DNA of 64,000 bases from Murimonas intestini (GCA_003148945.1 QGGY01000008.1:219904-283903), one strand, 5' to 3'; positions 25,987-36,314 are shown, counted from the stretch's first letter. Made by a program: numbers and translations. The notes: generated by a model not told the origin, from the letters alone.

Positions 25987-28815
25987 CTATAATTCTTCCA
26001 GATGCCATAGCTGGGCGGAAGCCGCACATATGGGGCACAGCTGCAGACTTACAGGCTCCCGGCCGTCCCCCGGCACTGTCAGGGCTAATTCTGCGCCATC
26101 GGGACCACTCAGCAGAAGCATAAAATATCCCTCGCACACTTCATTGAGATACCACAGCTGATCCGCCCGTCCATCCCAATTTTCTTTTTTGACTCTTGGG
26201 GGATCCTGGCTCCTGTCAGCAGCCAAAACTTTTCCATCGTACTGATTTATGATCCTGTATTGCTCCGGATGCACCTGTTCCAGCTTCCACCGCTGTGCCG
26301 CTGTATCCACCACATAAAACTGCCGGACCAGCTCATCCGCTCTGCTTGAACCTGCTCCGCCATCGAGAGCAAGTTCTCCCGCTTCACTGAGCAGACGGTA
26401 CCATCCCTCTCCCGGATAAAAGTCATCCCTCTCCTGCTCCAGCACTCTGCAAAAGCTTATAGCAGCACTGTTTAGCCCGGTCCCCGGAAACTGGGCCGGA
26501 ACCAGTCTTCTACCCACAGCAGAACACAGGCAGATCCTGCCATCGGTAAGCACTTCCAGATCCCACATTTGATCAGGAGTTCCCCTCCACCTTTCCTGTA
26601 TCAGAGCCGCTGTCTTCCCTGACCTTTCTGACACTGTCAGCACTTTTCCGCTTCCGCTGTTTACGAAGACCCACTGGGCGCCCGCCAATATGGCTCTCCA
26701 GTTTTGGAATGCCCCTTTTCCTTTTCCCGAAATGATCCGTGTCCCTGCACAGGCAGATGAATACTGTGGCGCCAGAAGCTCCCTGCCATCGAGCATTTTG
26801 TATACTCCGCCGGGTATCAGCGCAAAACTGCGGGCTGCCGACGGCTTTATGGAGAACACATCATACCTGTATTCTGTCCAGTCAGGCGCTCCCTGCGGCA
26901 CCTCCAAACGGATATCTAAATACTTCTTACCTGCCGTTATCCATGCTGCGACCGGAAAATCACTCATCTTCCAGCCGGAATAGACATTGCCTCCGGCCGT
27001 ATACCATTCCCCCATTTCCTGCCGGTCTATGGATATGCAGGCACACTGGTTCTCCACGGACTGATCCATCAGACGCCGGAGTATGACCCCCTCATTCTCC
27101 GGTGAGATTCTGACCTTGAAGCTGCATGCTCCATGATGGCGCCGGCCCGTATATTCACGGCTCAGACTGCACATCTGGCCTTCATATGAGGATACCTTTA
27201 CCTCCTGGCAAAACTCACCCGCACATTGGCAGCCATGCGCCTGTCTGCTCTCACTGTCACCTATATCCAGCCGGTCTGTCTGTTCCATTTGTGTTTCCTG
27301 TCTGCAGTAGCAGAATGGCAGTGTCCAGTAGTCAGCGCTGACCGGGCCGTAGTATCCTTCCGACACCGCACCGCCCCCATGTTCGATACTGACCATGATA
27401 CTGCTGCGAAACTGGATGCTGTCATGTACCATAACGCGGTAAGCAGAGATACTGGGATTAAAATTTATGTCTTCCCTTGCAGTATATCCAGTCAATGGAT
27501 TTGTAAAAAATCCCCACCCGCTCCTGCATTCTTCTCCTTCCCGCATATCCAGGAAATATCCGGCTCCATTATAATAATCTTCCATCCCGGTGCCCAGATA
27601 CGCCGGCGCCTCGCTTCCATCAACTGTGACCCGTACATCTCCTTCTTCAAACGTGGGCTCAACTCCCGGCCCTGTAATATTCTGCTGCATTCCGACAAAT
27701 TTTCCGCAGCCGCGCCAGTCAAACAATACCACATCAAAGGGATCGTCCTTTGCCACGTGGGTGTACCTGTATACAGCGTTGAAATACCCCCGCTCTTCCA
27801 TAGGCCCCGGCAGTTTTGCACACTGTATCTCGAAAAATATCTGTGGAATATCCGCCCCGCTCCGATTGCATAATGTGATAACTGCATTCTCCTGAAAAGG
27901 CATGGGGAAGTATGAATACAGCGTATCCTCCCCGTCAATTCCAAATAAAAGCCCCCTTACAGGATTCTGTATTCCCTTGTCGCCAATCCCGAAAAACGGC
28001 CCCAGCGGTGCGTAAACATCCGGCTCCATCCGTCCGTCCCAGTGGATTTTCAGCCAGAGGCCGTTTAAATATTCCCGTCCAAAACCAGGATCTGCTTCCC
28101 TGGCAGCCTGGGGAATCCTAATACGGACCGATGATATCTGTCCCGCTTTACGGATGCAGCAGAGCTCCGCACTTTTTTCAGCAGGCAAAGCCAATATCCC
28201 CGAGTAATACTCTGTTTCTTCTTCCTTTGGATCCTCAGAACAGGCCCGCCACTGTTCCAGTCCCTTGTCTATAGACTGATCCCGGCTCCAGGAAGGGATC
28301 TCTGTCCCGGCCGGAAACATCTCATAATCCATCTGATAAAAAAAGCCCGGATTTCCCAGCGGGTCCGGGTCTGTACTGATCCCGGTAAATGTCACACGCA
28401 GAGATGAGGCAAAGGGAAAGGGGTTATAGCTGATCTCACCGCCGGCGCTCTTTGTCCCCTTTTCTGTTATTGGAGAAGCAAAGAAACTGCTGCCGGAAAA
28501 AAATTCATCAAATGTCATGTCGATCTGCGGATCCGGCTGACCATCGAAATAAAACTTTAAATGGTTTTTCTGCCGGTCTATAGAACCTGTCATCCAGATA
28601 CGGTTCAGACATCCCGCCCCTTTCAGGTCACACAGCACATAATCTCCATTACTGTCCTGTCCCAGAAAATTTCTGCTTCGAAAGCCATCGTTGTTTCCTC
28701 CATCGCGCGCGCAGGAGCAGAACTGGCCGCAGAAGCTCTCCGGAATCAGGAGAGGAAGATCTTCAAGCCGGGTCATACGCTCTGTCCCATAAATGGCTGG
28801 CTGTTTTTGCTGCAC
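25987..28815 (-). CDS. GH172-family protein with C-terminal ricin-type lectin domains
   Basis: 942-residue protein. A DUF2961/GH172 region covers about residues 20-500 (LGTGMEDYYNGAGYF matches the small paralogue). A middle beta-rich region follows, then about 280 residues of ricin-B/CBM13-like repeats ending SAQLWHLEEL, with QxW-type motifs (DQMWDLE, QRWKLE, DQLWYLN). No signal peptide was seen, unusual for a lectin-bearing enzyme. The start is GTG at 28815 with GGAGG 7 bases upstream. It sits between the transporter ATPases and the small GH172 gene. Confidence 0.82.
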   Translation of the reverse strand: MQQKQPAIYGTERMTRLEDLPLLIPESFCGQFCSCARDGGNNDGFRSRNFLGQDSNGDYVLCDLKGAGCLNRIWMTGSIDRQKNHLKFYFDGQPDPQIDMTFDEFFSGSSFFASPITEKGTKSAGGEISYNPFPFASSLRVTFTGISTDPDPLGNPGFFYQMDYEMFPAGTEIPSWSRDQSIDKGLEQWRACSEDPKEEETEYYSGILALPAEKSAELCCIRKAGQISSVRIRIPQAAREADPGFGREYLNGLWLKIHWDGRMEPDVYAPLGPFFGIGDKGIQNPVRGLLFGIDGEDTLYSYFPMPFQENAVITLCNRSGADIPQIFFEIQCAKLPGPMEERGYFNAVYRYTHVAKDDPFDVVLFDWRGCGKFVGMQQNITGPGVEPTFEEGDVRVTVDGSEAPAYLGTGMEDYYNGAGYFLDMREGEECRSGWGFFTNPLTGYTAREDINFNPSISAYRVMVHDSIQFRSSIMVSIEHGGGAVSEGYYGPVSADYWTLPFCYCRQETQMEQTDRLDIGDSESRQAHGCQCAGEFCQEVKVSSYEGQMCSLSREYTGRRHHGACSFKVRISPENEGVILRRLMDQSVENQCACISIDRQEMGEWYTAGGNVYSGWKMSDFPVAAWITAGKKYLDIRLEVPQGAPDWTEYRYDVFSIKPSAARSFALIPGGVYKMLDGRELLAPQYSSACAGTRIISGKGKGAFQNWRAILAGAQWVFVNSGSGKVLTVSERSGKTAALIQERWRGTPDQMWDLEVLTDGRICLCSAVGRRLVPAQFPGTGLNSAAISFCRVLEQERDDFYPGEGWYRLLSEAGELALDGGAGSSRADELVRQFYVVDTAAQRWKLEQVHPEQYRIINQYDGKVLAADRSQDPPRVKKENWDGRADQLWYLNEVCEGYFMLLLSGPDGAELALTVPGDGREPVSLQLCPICAASAQLWHLEEL

Positions 28816-28833
28816 AGCGATACCTCCATTTCT

Positions 28834-29847
28834 TTATATCTTTTTAATAATGTCCCCATCTGTGGCAGAAAAGGTCATCTCGTTATAGTCGTTGTATTTA
28901 AAGCACAGAATCATATGACTGCCGGATTTCTGAATGGAGGGTGGGCGTTTTGTCCTGCAGACCTCTTTTGCATAAGGGCATCTGTTGGCGAATTTGCATC
29001 CTACCAGTCCATATTCCTTCGTTTCCATATCCGGCAGGACAAAATCATCCTCCCACTTAGCTCCCACTCTTGGAACAGAATCCAGCAGAAGCTGCGTATA
29101 CGGATGCGCAGGATCATTGAGAACCTCCTGGGCGTTGCCGAACTCTATCAGGTTTCCGCGGTAGAGCGTGGCAATGTAATCACTTACGTAATAGGCAGTA
29201 GAAAGATCGTGAGTGATATAAATAAAATTGACATGATATTCATCTTTTATTTTTTTAAACAGATTAACTATATTAGTCCGCAGTGAAGCATCGATCATAG
29301 CAACTGGTTCATCCGCCACGATCAGGCTGGGCCTGGTGATCAATGCCCGGGCAATAGAAATACGCTGCAGTTCTCCGCCCGAAAACTGGTTTGGATATTT
29401 TCCTTCCACCGTCTGATAGTCAAGCCCTACAGACTCCAGCGCCTCTTCGATCATCACCTTTGCTTTTGTCCTGTTTTGAGCACCTCCCAGCTTCATTGCG
29501 GTGCTGTACAGATAAGCATCAACACGCCGGCGCGAACTGAATGCTGAAAAAGGATTCTGAAATATGGGCTGAACCTTCTTGTAAAACTCAGTTTTATTAT
29601 GCCGGTAACAGGAAAGTGGCTTTTCATCAATAAATATGTCTCCGGATGTCATATCAATCAAACGCAGTACCATCATCGCAAGCGTGCTTTTTCCGCTGCC
29701 TGATTCTCCCACGATACTCATTATCCACGGTTTTCCGGCTGGCAGTTCTATATTTACATTTTCAACAGCGGTGATCTTCGTGCCGAATATCAATCCCCCC
29801 CGTTTAAACTGCTTATTCAGATTCTGGATCTTCAAACTGCTGGTCAT
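28834..29847 (-). CDS. oligopeptide/oligosaccharide ABC transporter ATP-binding protein (OppF-type)
   Basis: 337-residue ATPase. Walker A is GESGSGKST, signature FSGGELQRISIARAL and Walker B LIVADEPVAMID. The C-terminal oligopeptide-ABC extension has the Cys pattern CKFANRCPYAKEVC. It pairs with the adjacent OppD-type ATPase to power import. Its ATG overlaps the stop of that gene by one base (TAATG). The GH172 genes follow by 18 bases, suggesting that the imported ligand is a glycan. Confidence 0.92.
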   Translation of the reverse strand: MTSSLKIQNLNKQFKRGGLIFGTKITAVENVNIELPAGKPWIMSIVGESGSGKSTLAMMVLRLIDMTSGDIFIDEKPLSCYRHNKTEFYKKVQPIFQNPFSAFSSRRRVDAYLYSTAMKLGGAQNRTKAKVMIEEALESVGLDYQTVEGKYPNQFSGGELQRISIARALITRPSLIVADEPVAMIDASLRTNIVNLFKKIKDEYHVNFIYITHDLSTAYYVSDYIATLYRGNLIEFGNAQEVLNDPAHPYTQLLLDSVPRVGAKWEDDFVLPDMETKEYGLVGCKFANRCPYAKEVCRTKRPPSIQKSGSHMILCFKYNDYNEMTFSATDGDIIKKI

Positions 29848-30839
29848 TACTTTCCCTCCATTTCTGCAAAGGATTCTCTTCTTTTTCCCGTCAGCAGGTG
29901 ACAGCTGGCCATATGGCCGTCATCCAGCCATGTCTCCGTCGGACGTTTTTTCCGGCATTCATCCGCACAATGGGGACATCTTGGGGAAAAACGGCAGCCG
30001 GCAGGCGGATTCTTCAGGCTGGGCGGAGCGCCTTTGATTCCCTCCTTCTGACTGTTGTCTCCGATACGCGGCAGAGCATGAATAAGCATTTGTGTGTAGG
30101 GGTGACGGGGATTTTCAAATATTTTCATGGTCGGCCCCACTTCCAGCACCTGACCTGCATACATAATGCAGAGGCGGTCCGTGATCTGATAATGAACTCC
30201 CATATCATGAGAGACCATTACCATTGAATTTTTTGTTTTCTTATGTACCCGGGACAGCATATTTAAGATTCCCCGCTGTACCACCACATCTAACGCGGTA
30301 GTAGGCTCATCCGCAAAGACGATCTCCGGGTTTAAGAAAGTTGCAAGCGCGATCAGCACTCTCTGACGCATTCCCCCGCTCAGCTGATGAGGGTATGCAG
30401 AAAGGACTTCCCGAGGCAGTTCCAGCTCGTTTAAGTATTCAGCGATCTCTTTTTCAAGCTGCTTTTTATCTTTGCTCTTATCACACACGGCGTCAAAAAA
30501 CTGAGACTTTATTTTGCTGACAGGATTCATCACATGCATAGCCCCCTGGGGAACATAAGAGATTCCTTTCCACCACTGTTTTTGAATATCTTCATTGAGG
30601 AATGTCCCGTGCCGGCCGCCCCCCTCTGCCACTTTAAGCTCAATGGACCCGTCCGTAAGGCTCAAAGGATATTCGATCAGGCCATACATCAGTTTCATGA
30701 GCGTAGATTTCCCGCAGCCGGATTCACCTGCGATTCCCATGATCTCGTTTTCCCTGATCTCGAGGTTTACGTGATCAACTGCCCGGACCACATCATGGCC
30801 TGTCTCATACTGTGCACACACGTTTGTCAGTTTAAGCAT
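29847..30839 (-). CDS. oligopeptide/oligosaccharide ABC transporter ATP-binding protein (OppD-type)
   Basis: 330-residue ATPase. Walker A is GESGCGKST, signature LSGGMRQRVLIALA and Walker B IVFADEPTTALD. The C-terminal domain carries CRFSPRCPHCADEC. It works as a heterodimer with the OppF-type subunit. It overlaps the upstream permease gene by 8 bases and the next ATPase by one, so the operon is strongly coupled. Confidence 0.92.
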   Translation of the reverse strand: MLKLTNVCAQYETGHDVVRAVDHVNLEIRENEIMGIAGESGCGKSTLMKLMYGLIEYPLSLTDGSIELKVAEGGGRHGTFLNEDIQKQWWKGISYVPQGAMHVMNPVSKIKSQFFDAVCDKSKDKKQLEKEIAEYLNELELPREVLSAYPHQLSGGMRQRVLIALATFLNPEIVFADEPTTALDVVVQRGILNMLSRVHKKTKNSMVMVSHDMGVHYQITDRLCIMYAGQVLEVGPTMKIFENPRHPYTQMLIHALPRIGDNSQKEGIKGAPPSLKNPPAGCRFSPRCPHCADECRKKRPTETWLDDGHMASCHLLTGKRRESFAEMEGK

Positions 30840-31662
30840 TTTTCCCCCTCCTTTTCGCCATATACTCCTGATATCCGTTCATGGTAAGGAACAGTGAAAT
30901 AAATATAATAACTGTTGCCACAACCGGCGTGCCAATCCAGAGCCAGCGTCCGCCCAGCATTGCCTGATACTGGTTTGCCCAGTAGATCATGGTCCCCAGT
31001 GTCGCCGTGCTGTTGCTGGACATTCCGATCACCGCCAAAGTTGATTCCGCAGCGATCGCTGCCAAGATCCCATTGACAAAGTTCGCCAGCGTCCAGCCTG
31101 AGATATATGGAAATATTTCCCTGACAATGATTTTTATCATACTCTCCCCGGAAAACAGAGCCATGCTGATAGATTCTCTCTCACGCAGGGAAAGTGCCAT
31201 GGAACGCACCTGCCGCGCCGGCAGCGGCCAGCTGAACAGGGCCAGGATAGCAACAATAAAAGAAACCGATGCCGTGCCTTTCAGAAAACTTGACAGTAAA
31301 ATTAGGATTGGAAGCGATGGTATAACAATAAAGGAATCTGTGAGCAAAGAGATCAGACGGTCGATCAGCCCGCTTTTAAATCCCGCGATCAGCCCCAAAA
31401 AGACACCGGCTGCCGTGGCTATTAAGGAGACTGCAATACCAATTTTAAAAGAATTATTGATCGAATGCGCCAACAGAAAAAATGTATCCTGCCCCAGGCT
31501 GGTAGTTCCCAGCAGATGTTCGCTGCTTGGGGGCATATTTTTCAGATATGCCCCCCACTCTGTGGGGTTTTCCGGCCCGAATAAGGGGACGATAAAACCC
31601 AAAATGAGAAAAATAGCTAATACTGAAACGCCGATCTTCAATTTTTTATTAACAAATTTCAT
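30832..31662 (-). CDS. ABC transporter permease (OppC/DppC-type)
   Basis: 276-residue inner-membrane permease with an N-terminal transmembrane segment (LKIGVSVLAIFLILGFIVP) and a BPD_transp_1 domain. The EAA-like loop is near SMALSLRERESISMALFSGE. ATG 31662 is chosen with AAGGGGG 10 bases upstream; the open frame extends to 31728 inside the previous permease gene. With the OppB-type permease it forms the transmembrane channel. Confidence 0.9.
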   Translation of the reverse strand: MKFVNKKLKIGVSVLAIFLILGFIVPLFGPENPTEWGAYLKNMPPSSEHLLGTTSLGQDTFFLLAHSINNSFKIGIAVSLIATAAGVFLGLIAGFKSGLIDRLISLLTDSFIVIPSLPILILLSSFLKGTASVSFIVAILALFSWPLPARQVRSMALSLRERESISMALFSGESMIKIIVREIFPYISGWTLANFVNGILAAIAAESTLAVIGMSSNSTATLGTMIYWANQYQAMLGGRWLWIGTPVVATVIIFISLFLTMNGYQEYMAKRRGKNA

Positions 31663-31675
31663 TCTGGATGCCCCC

Positions 31676-32674
31676 TTATGTATTCCGGATCCGCGGATCA
31701 AGGAACGGATAGATGATATCGACAACAAATGTGGCTATCGTGATGGAAACAATGGATATCGTAATGGTTCCCATAATCAGGTTGTAATCCGCCTGAACGA
31801 TACCTGTATAGATAAGTTTTCCAAGGCCGGGATAGCCAAACAGAATCTCCGTAATCAGAGCACCGTTAAATACTCCCCCTATCTGCAGCGCCAATGTGGT
31901 TATCTGCGGCAGCGCCACGTTGGGAGTGATATATCGCATCATGATCCTTTGCTGGCTCAGCCCCTTTAATTTTGCGTAATATACATAATCTTCTTCTACC
32001 ACGCTTGTAGTAAGCGCTTTTGTACTGATCACCCACCATCCGAGGCCGACAAGTATCAGTGACAGTGCCGGAAGGATAGAATTTTTCAGGATCGTACTGA
32101 TGGTGCTCCAGTCAAATGCCATATTATCAAGTGTCATTGACAGCGGGAACACCGGAATCACATAACAGAAGATCATGATCAGAGCCAGCGCAAATACATA
32201 GTAGGGAATCGGATAGAGAAAAACTGCCATTCCTTCCAATATCTTTGCGTACCATTTATTTTTCCGAAACCCTGCAAGCAGGCCTATAAAATTACCAAGC
32301 AGCCATGAAATCAGCGTTGACGTCAGCATCAATCCCAGTGTCCATGGGACAGCACGCCTGACCATATCCATAACTGGAGTGGGATATGCCGCAAGGGACG
32401 GTCCGAAATCTCCTGTAACAAACACTTTTTTCAGGAACCCCACATACTGCTCTCCAAGGCTGCCTTCAAGTCCAAAGGTATCGCTTAACGATTCGCGGTA
32501 AAGCTGAATTGCTTCCGGCGTCATATTTGACTGTTTTGATATCATCTGGCCTATCATATTTTCCACCGGATCGGACGGCATAAAACGCGGCACGAAAAAA
32601 ATAGTGGTGACGCCGATCATGATGACCAGAACGAACGTGATGATCCTCGTTCCCAGGAATTTTAAAAATTTCAT
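31676..32674 (-). CDS. ABC transporter permease (OppB/DppB-type)
   Basis: 332-residue permease with the typical N-terminal helix (IITFVLVIMIGVTTIFFVPR) and five further membrane segments. The EAA loop lies around YVYYAKLKGLSQQRIMMRYI. AGAGGTG precedes the ATG. It lies 27 bases after the solute-binding gene and 13 before the OppC-type gene. Confidence 0.92.
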   Translation of the reverse strand: MKFLKFLGTRIITFVLVIMIGVTTIFFVPRFMPSDPVENMIGQMISKQSNMTPEAIQLYRESLSDTFGLEGSLGEQYVGFLKKVFVTGDFGPSLAAYPTPVMDMVRRAVPWTLGLMLTSTLISWLLGNFIGLLAGFRKNKWYAKILEGMAVFLYPIPYYVFALALIMIFCYVIPVFPLSMTLDNMAFDWSTISTILKNSILPALSLILVGLGWWVISTKALTTSVVEEDYVYYAKLKGLSQQRIMMRYITPNVALPQITTLALQIGGVFNGALITEILFGYPGLGKLIYTGIVQADYNLIMGTITISIVSITIATFVVDIIYPFLDPRIRNT

Positions 32675-32701
32675 GCAGGCACCTCTTTTATATTTTTGTA
32701 A

Positions 32702-34717
32702 TTATTCAGCGGGCTGAAAATGAGGTGTGTAGTACTTAAATTGTGACCACCACCACCAGGGGCCTTCAAAATAATTCGTAGAGGACTGGAACCCCTGCCA
32801 GTAGGTTGTGTTTACAGGAACAAATTTCGAAGTTCCGAACATGGGGATAAAAGGCCTTCCCTGGACAAGCAGCTTGTACACATCTGTCGCGCCCTCGATC
32901 ACTTTCGGGTCAGATGGGGGCACTGATTCCAGACTGTCCAGGATCTCTGATATCTCCTCATTCTTATAGCGGCATCCGCCCGCGTTGTTAAACGCGATCT
33001 CTCCTGTAGGTTTATAATATTTCTGGTTCCAGCCAGCCAGGCCTTCCACCATATCCGGCGTATTGCCGCAGGCAGGCCAGTAGGCGCCGGCTTCAAAATC
33101 ACCTGTTGATTCCGCATTCCAGAAAGTAGCAGAGTCGAGCTGTTTCACCTGAACATCGATCCCGAATTTTTTCCATGAATCTGCAACAGCAAATGCAAGC
33201 CGCATAGATTCAATCTCAAAATCTGCCGGGGCATTTAAAACAATTGTCCAGAGGGTACCATCAGGCAGATACCACTTGCCGTCCTTCTGAGTAAATCCAT
33301 TATCTGTAAGCAGTTTGCCTGCCTCTTCCACATCATATTTCCACCAGCCAACACCAAACGTATTGACCATTTCCTCTTCATCTGAAGGCAGGCCTTCGAT
33401 TCCCTGCTGTTTGAGCATTTCAACCATTGAAGACGCGTATGTATCGTCAAATGGTTTATATCCGTCTTTTAATTCAAATTCCTTAAGCCAGCTTAACATC
33501 GGTTTCTGGTATGTATCCTGGACTACAGATACAGGAGGCGCGCTGATCGGTGTAACCCTCAGCATTCCGGAAAAAGTCGCCATGGAAACCGCCTTGATAT
33601 CTGTAGCAAGTGTCAGTGCCCAACGCACATCTTCGTTGTTGTACGGCTCTTTTTCACAGTTAAAGGAGATACCTCTCGCACAGGCGTCATCCATATCCGC
33701 ATACGGGAATTCATCGTACCATGCCTTAAAGTTTTCATTCTTCTTACGCAGAATTTCCCAGCTTTCCGGTGAGATGTCCTGTAAAATGTCGATCTCATTG
33801 TTCACTGCCGCCATCACACGCTTTTCCTCTGTTCCAAAGAATTTAAACAGCATATACTTCGGTCCGGGTTCTCCCACCTTAATTCCCACATCTGTATTCT
33901 GCCAGTCATCCCGTTTTTCAAACAGGTACCAGTTGCCCTGCTGCTCATCTCTTTTTGTGAGCACATAGGGGCCTGCACCAATGCAGTCAGAATTTTTAAA
34001 GGTTTTGGGATCTTCCTTTTCCCAGATATGTTTCGGTACGACTTTAAAACTGCTTGTATAGCCGGCACCCAGGCGGTCAACCAGCCTTGTTTCCGGGTTA
34101 TTCAGTTCAATTTCAATCGTGTATTTATCTACTGCCTTCATGCTCTTCACCAGAGAGGTAAAATATGCATTATAGGAAAATTCCGGTGTATTCATTATCA
34201 TATCAGCTGTAAATTCCACATCCTCCGCTGTAAGGTCAACGCCGTCCGACCATTTTACGCCTTCCCGGATATGGAAACGGAATTTTGTATACTTTCCGCC
34301 GCTTATATCTTCCGGCATATCGGCTGCAAGAGCCGGCTCCTGTGCACCCTTCACAGAATTGATTTCCCAAAGATGGACAAATACGAGCTGATGCAGGCCG
34401 GAGTCAAGCGCTACACAGCCCGGCAGATACGGATTCATTTGCATAGGATCAGGTGAATTGCCGTTCAGAATATCCACGATCAGTGTTTCATTTCTCGGAG
34501 TCCCCACATCCGTCATTTCCACATTGGCATCATCTCCGTCTGTCTTTGCTTCCTTAACAATTGTTTTCTCTGCGTTTGTTGTCTTTGCATTTGCTTCTGA
34601 CACTGTTTCGGAAACTTCTGGCTGTGACGGCGGTGCAGTATCTTTTCCGCACGCCGCAGTCATTGCCATGGCAACCGCCAGTCCTGCCGCCATAATTGAT
34701 TTAAACTTACCTTTCAT
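32702..34717 (-). CDS. ABC transporter solute-binding lipoprotein (OppA/SBP_bac_5 family)
   Basis: 671-residue lipoprotein of the family 5 binding proteins. The signal peptide starts at MKGKFKSIMAAGLAVAM and ends in a lipobox with Cys at residue 23 (TAACGKD). ATG 34717 is chosen because AGGAGGAGG lies 6-8 bases upstream; the open frame goes back to 34867 through an A-rich non-coding stretch. Family members bind peptides, but some clostridial ones bind oligosaccharides, which the GH172 neighbours favour here. Confidence 0.9.
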   Translation of the reverse strand: MKGKFKSIMAAGLAVAMAMTAACGKDTAPPSQPEVSETVSEANAKTTNAEKTIVKEAKTDGDDANVEMTDVGTPRNETLIVDILNGNSPDPMQMNPYLPGCVALDSGLHQLVFVHLWEINSVKGAQEPALAADMPEDISGGKYTKFRFHIREGVKWSDGVDLTAEDVEFTADMIMNTPEFSYNAYFTSLVKSMKAVDKYTIEIELNNPETRLVDRLGAGYTSSFKVVPKHIWEKEDPKTFKNSDCIGAGPYVLTKRDEQQGNWYLFEKRDDWQNTDVGIKVGEPGPKYMLFKFFGTEEKRVMAAVNNEIDILQDISPESWEILRKKNENFKAWYDEFPYADMDDACARGISFNCEKEPYNNEDVRWALTLATDIKAVSMATFSGMLRVTPISAPPVSVVQDTYQKPMLSWLKEFELKDGYKPFDDTYASSMVEMLKQQGIEGLPSDEEEMVNTFGVGWWKYDVEEAGKLLTDNGFTQKDGKWYLPDGTLWTIVLNAPADFEIESMRLAFAVADSWKKFGIDVQVKQLDSATFWNAESTGDFEAGAYWPACGNTPDMVEGLAGWNQKYYKPTGEIAFNNAGGCRYKNEEISEILDSLESVPPSDPKVIEGATDVYKLLVQGRPFIPMFGTSKFVPVNTTYWQGFQSSTNYFEGPWWWWSQFKYYTPHFQPAE

Positions 34718-34768
34718 GTAAACCTCCTCCTTTTTGAATGCCTTTCTACTTGTATCCTTTCCTCTTTT

Positions 34769-34774
34769 ATTATA
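34769..34774 (-). promoter_or_regulatory. -10 box of the transporter operon without a recognisable -35
   Basis: A perfect TATAAT on the minus strand lies 52 bases before the solute-binding start, in the gap after the response-regulator gene. The -35 position falls in a run of A (about 34785-34800) with no TTGACA. This pattern fits activation by the AraC-type regulator encoded just upstream. Confidence 0.45.
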
Positions 34775-34823
34775 ACAAAACTGTTTTTTCTTTTTTTTAG
34801 ATAATTCTATAAAACCTTTAAAA

Positions 34824-36314
34824 TCATTGTGAATCCTGTTGGTACTTTTTAGGTGTTTTTTTCTCAATTGCTTTAAATACCGTACTGAAATAAGTGGCGT
34901 CCTGGAAACCGACCATCTCCGCTACCTGATATACTTTCAGGTTCTTATCCTTCAACAGCTCTTTTGCATGCTTGATACGGACTTGATTCAGGTACTTTGT
35001 CATATTCTGTCCTGTATATTTTTTGAATTGGGCACTGAAATACCAGATGTTGAGAAATACCGCATCTGCAACCTCCTGCACGTTGATATCATTCATATAA
35101 TTTGCCTCGATATAGTTGAGCGCTTCCAATATAAACTTCGGGCGGTCATGTCCATTTTCACAGGCGGCATAAAGCTCAAACAGACAGCTTTTCACAGCAT
35201 CCTCCCACTGACGGCGCGTTTCTGCCCGGTCGATCAGATGCATGATCCCCAGGTCCGCATCTGATTTCAGGATCTGGTCTTCCTGCAGACGGCGCTTGAT
35301 CCCTACCAGTATCTCCAGACTCTCCTGCCGGATCCTGACAGGATCCAGAGCCTTCACATCTGAAGATACACGGCGAAATGACTTTTCCAGCATTTTGAGC
35401 AGGTCCTGATCCTCTGATTTACGGATCATCTGCACGATCTGTTCTATGGAAAAATAATGGTACAGATGAAAATCCTGCAGACGCTGCAGATACACCTGAT
35501 ATTTTTCCCAATCCAGCAGCCTGCAAATCCCATTAAATTTCAGATAGCCTGTTATCAGCCGGGTCCTCTCATAGGAAACTCTTAATCCAAAGCTCCCCTG
35601 GGCCTTAAAACATATTCCGGCTGACAGGCAATGGCCTTTATGTGCCATATCCTGAAATAACTTTTGATATAGCGGCAGACTTCCTTCCAGGGATCCCAGT
35701 GAAGACAACAGAAACACACTGCCCTCCGGCAGGTTTAATGCAAAGCATTCTACATCCTCCTGCTCAGACAGCAGTTCTGCAATTCTTCCTGCAACCGGCT
35801 CCCTGTCATTTTCATTCCGGGGCTGAAAGAGAACCGCCTTGACGTTATCTTCTAAAAAACACTCACATTTCTCCTTTTCTCCAGTCAAAACTGCAGAAAT
35901 TTCCTGCAGCATTTCTTCCTTTAGCTGCTGCGATTTTCTGGCATTTATCTCTTTTTCAAAGTGTTGAAGCAAATTTACTATGTCCTGATGGCGGCAGGGC
36001 TTCAGCAGATAATCCGAAGCTCCCCGCTTCATGGCCAGCCGCACATATTCAAAGTCAGAATAAGCGCTCAGAGCAACTACACGGATTTCCGGCTTCATCT
36101 CTTTTAACTTGTCAATCAGATCAATTCCCTGGATAGTATCCATCTTCATATCTGTAATAACTACATCCACCTCATTCTTTTGAATGCAGTCCAGCGCTTC
36201 CCATCCGTCTTCAAAAGCACCCACTACCTGATACTGGGGACAAAATTTTTTCAGGATATAACAGATCCCCTTTAACGCTGTATTCTCATCATCCACCAAT
36301 ACTATTCTTAACAT
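34824..36314 (-). CDS. YesN-type response regulator, receiver plus AraC HTH
   Basis: 496-residue regulator. The receiver has VDDE, Asp55 (ITDMKMD) and LLKPCR; a C-terminal AraC double HTH ends FSTVFKAIEKKTPKKY. Between them is a poorly conserved region of about 260 residues. AGGAGGGGG precedes the ATG. It is encoded 18 bases after its kinase and just before the transporter operon it probably activates. Confidence 0.88.
   Translation of the reverse strand: MLRIVLVDDENTALKGICYILKKFCPQYQVVGAFEDGWEALDCIQKNEVDVVITDMKMDTIQGIDLIDKLKEMKPEIRVVALSAYSDFEYVRLAMKRGASDYLLKPCRHQDIVNLLQHFEKEINARKSQQLKEEMLQEISAVLTGEKEKCECFLEDNVKAVLFQPRNENDREPVAGRIAELLSEQEDVECFALNLPEGSVFLLSSLGSLEGSLPLYQKLFQDMAHKGHCLSAGICFKAQGSFGLRVSYERTRLITGYLKFNGICRLLDWEKYQVYLQRLQDFHLYHYFSIEQIVQMIRKSEDQDLLKMLEKSFRRVSSDVKALDPVRIRQESLEILVGIKRRLQEDQILKSDADLGIMHLIDRAETRRQWEDAVKSCLFELYAACENGHDRPKFILEALNYIEANYMNDINVQEVADAVFLNIWYFSAQFKKYTGQNMTKYLNQVRIKHAKELLKDKNLKVYQVAEMVGFQDATYFSTVFKAIEKKTPKKYQQDSQ

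Noticed and set aside
27226..27873. 215-codon plus-strand frame in the GH172 gene
   Set aside because: Shadow frame; composition reflects the opposite-strand gene.
30989..31969. 326-codon plus-strand frame
   Set aside because: Shadow of the two permease genes, which have membrane segments and EAA loops in the opposite strand.
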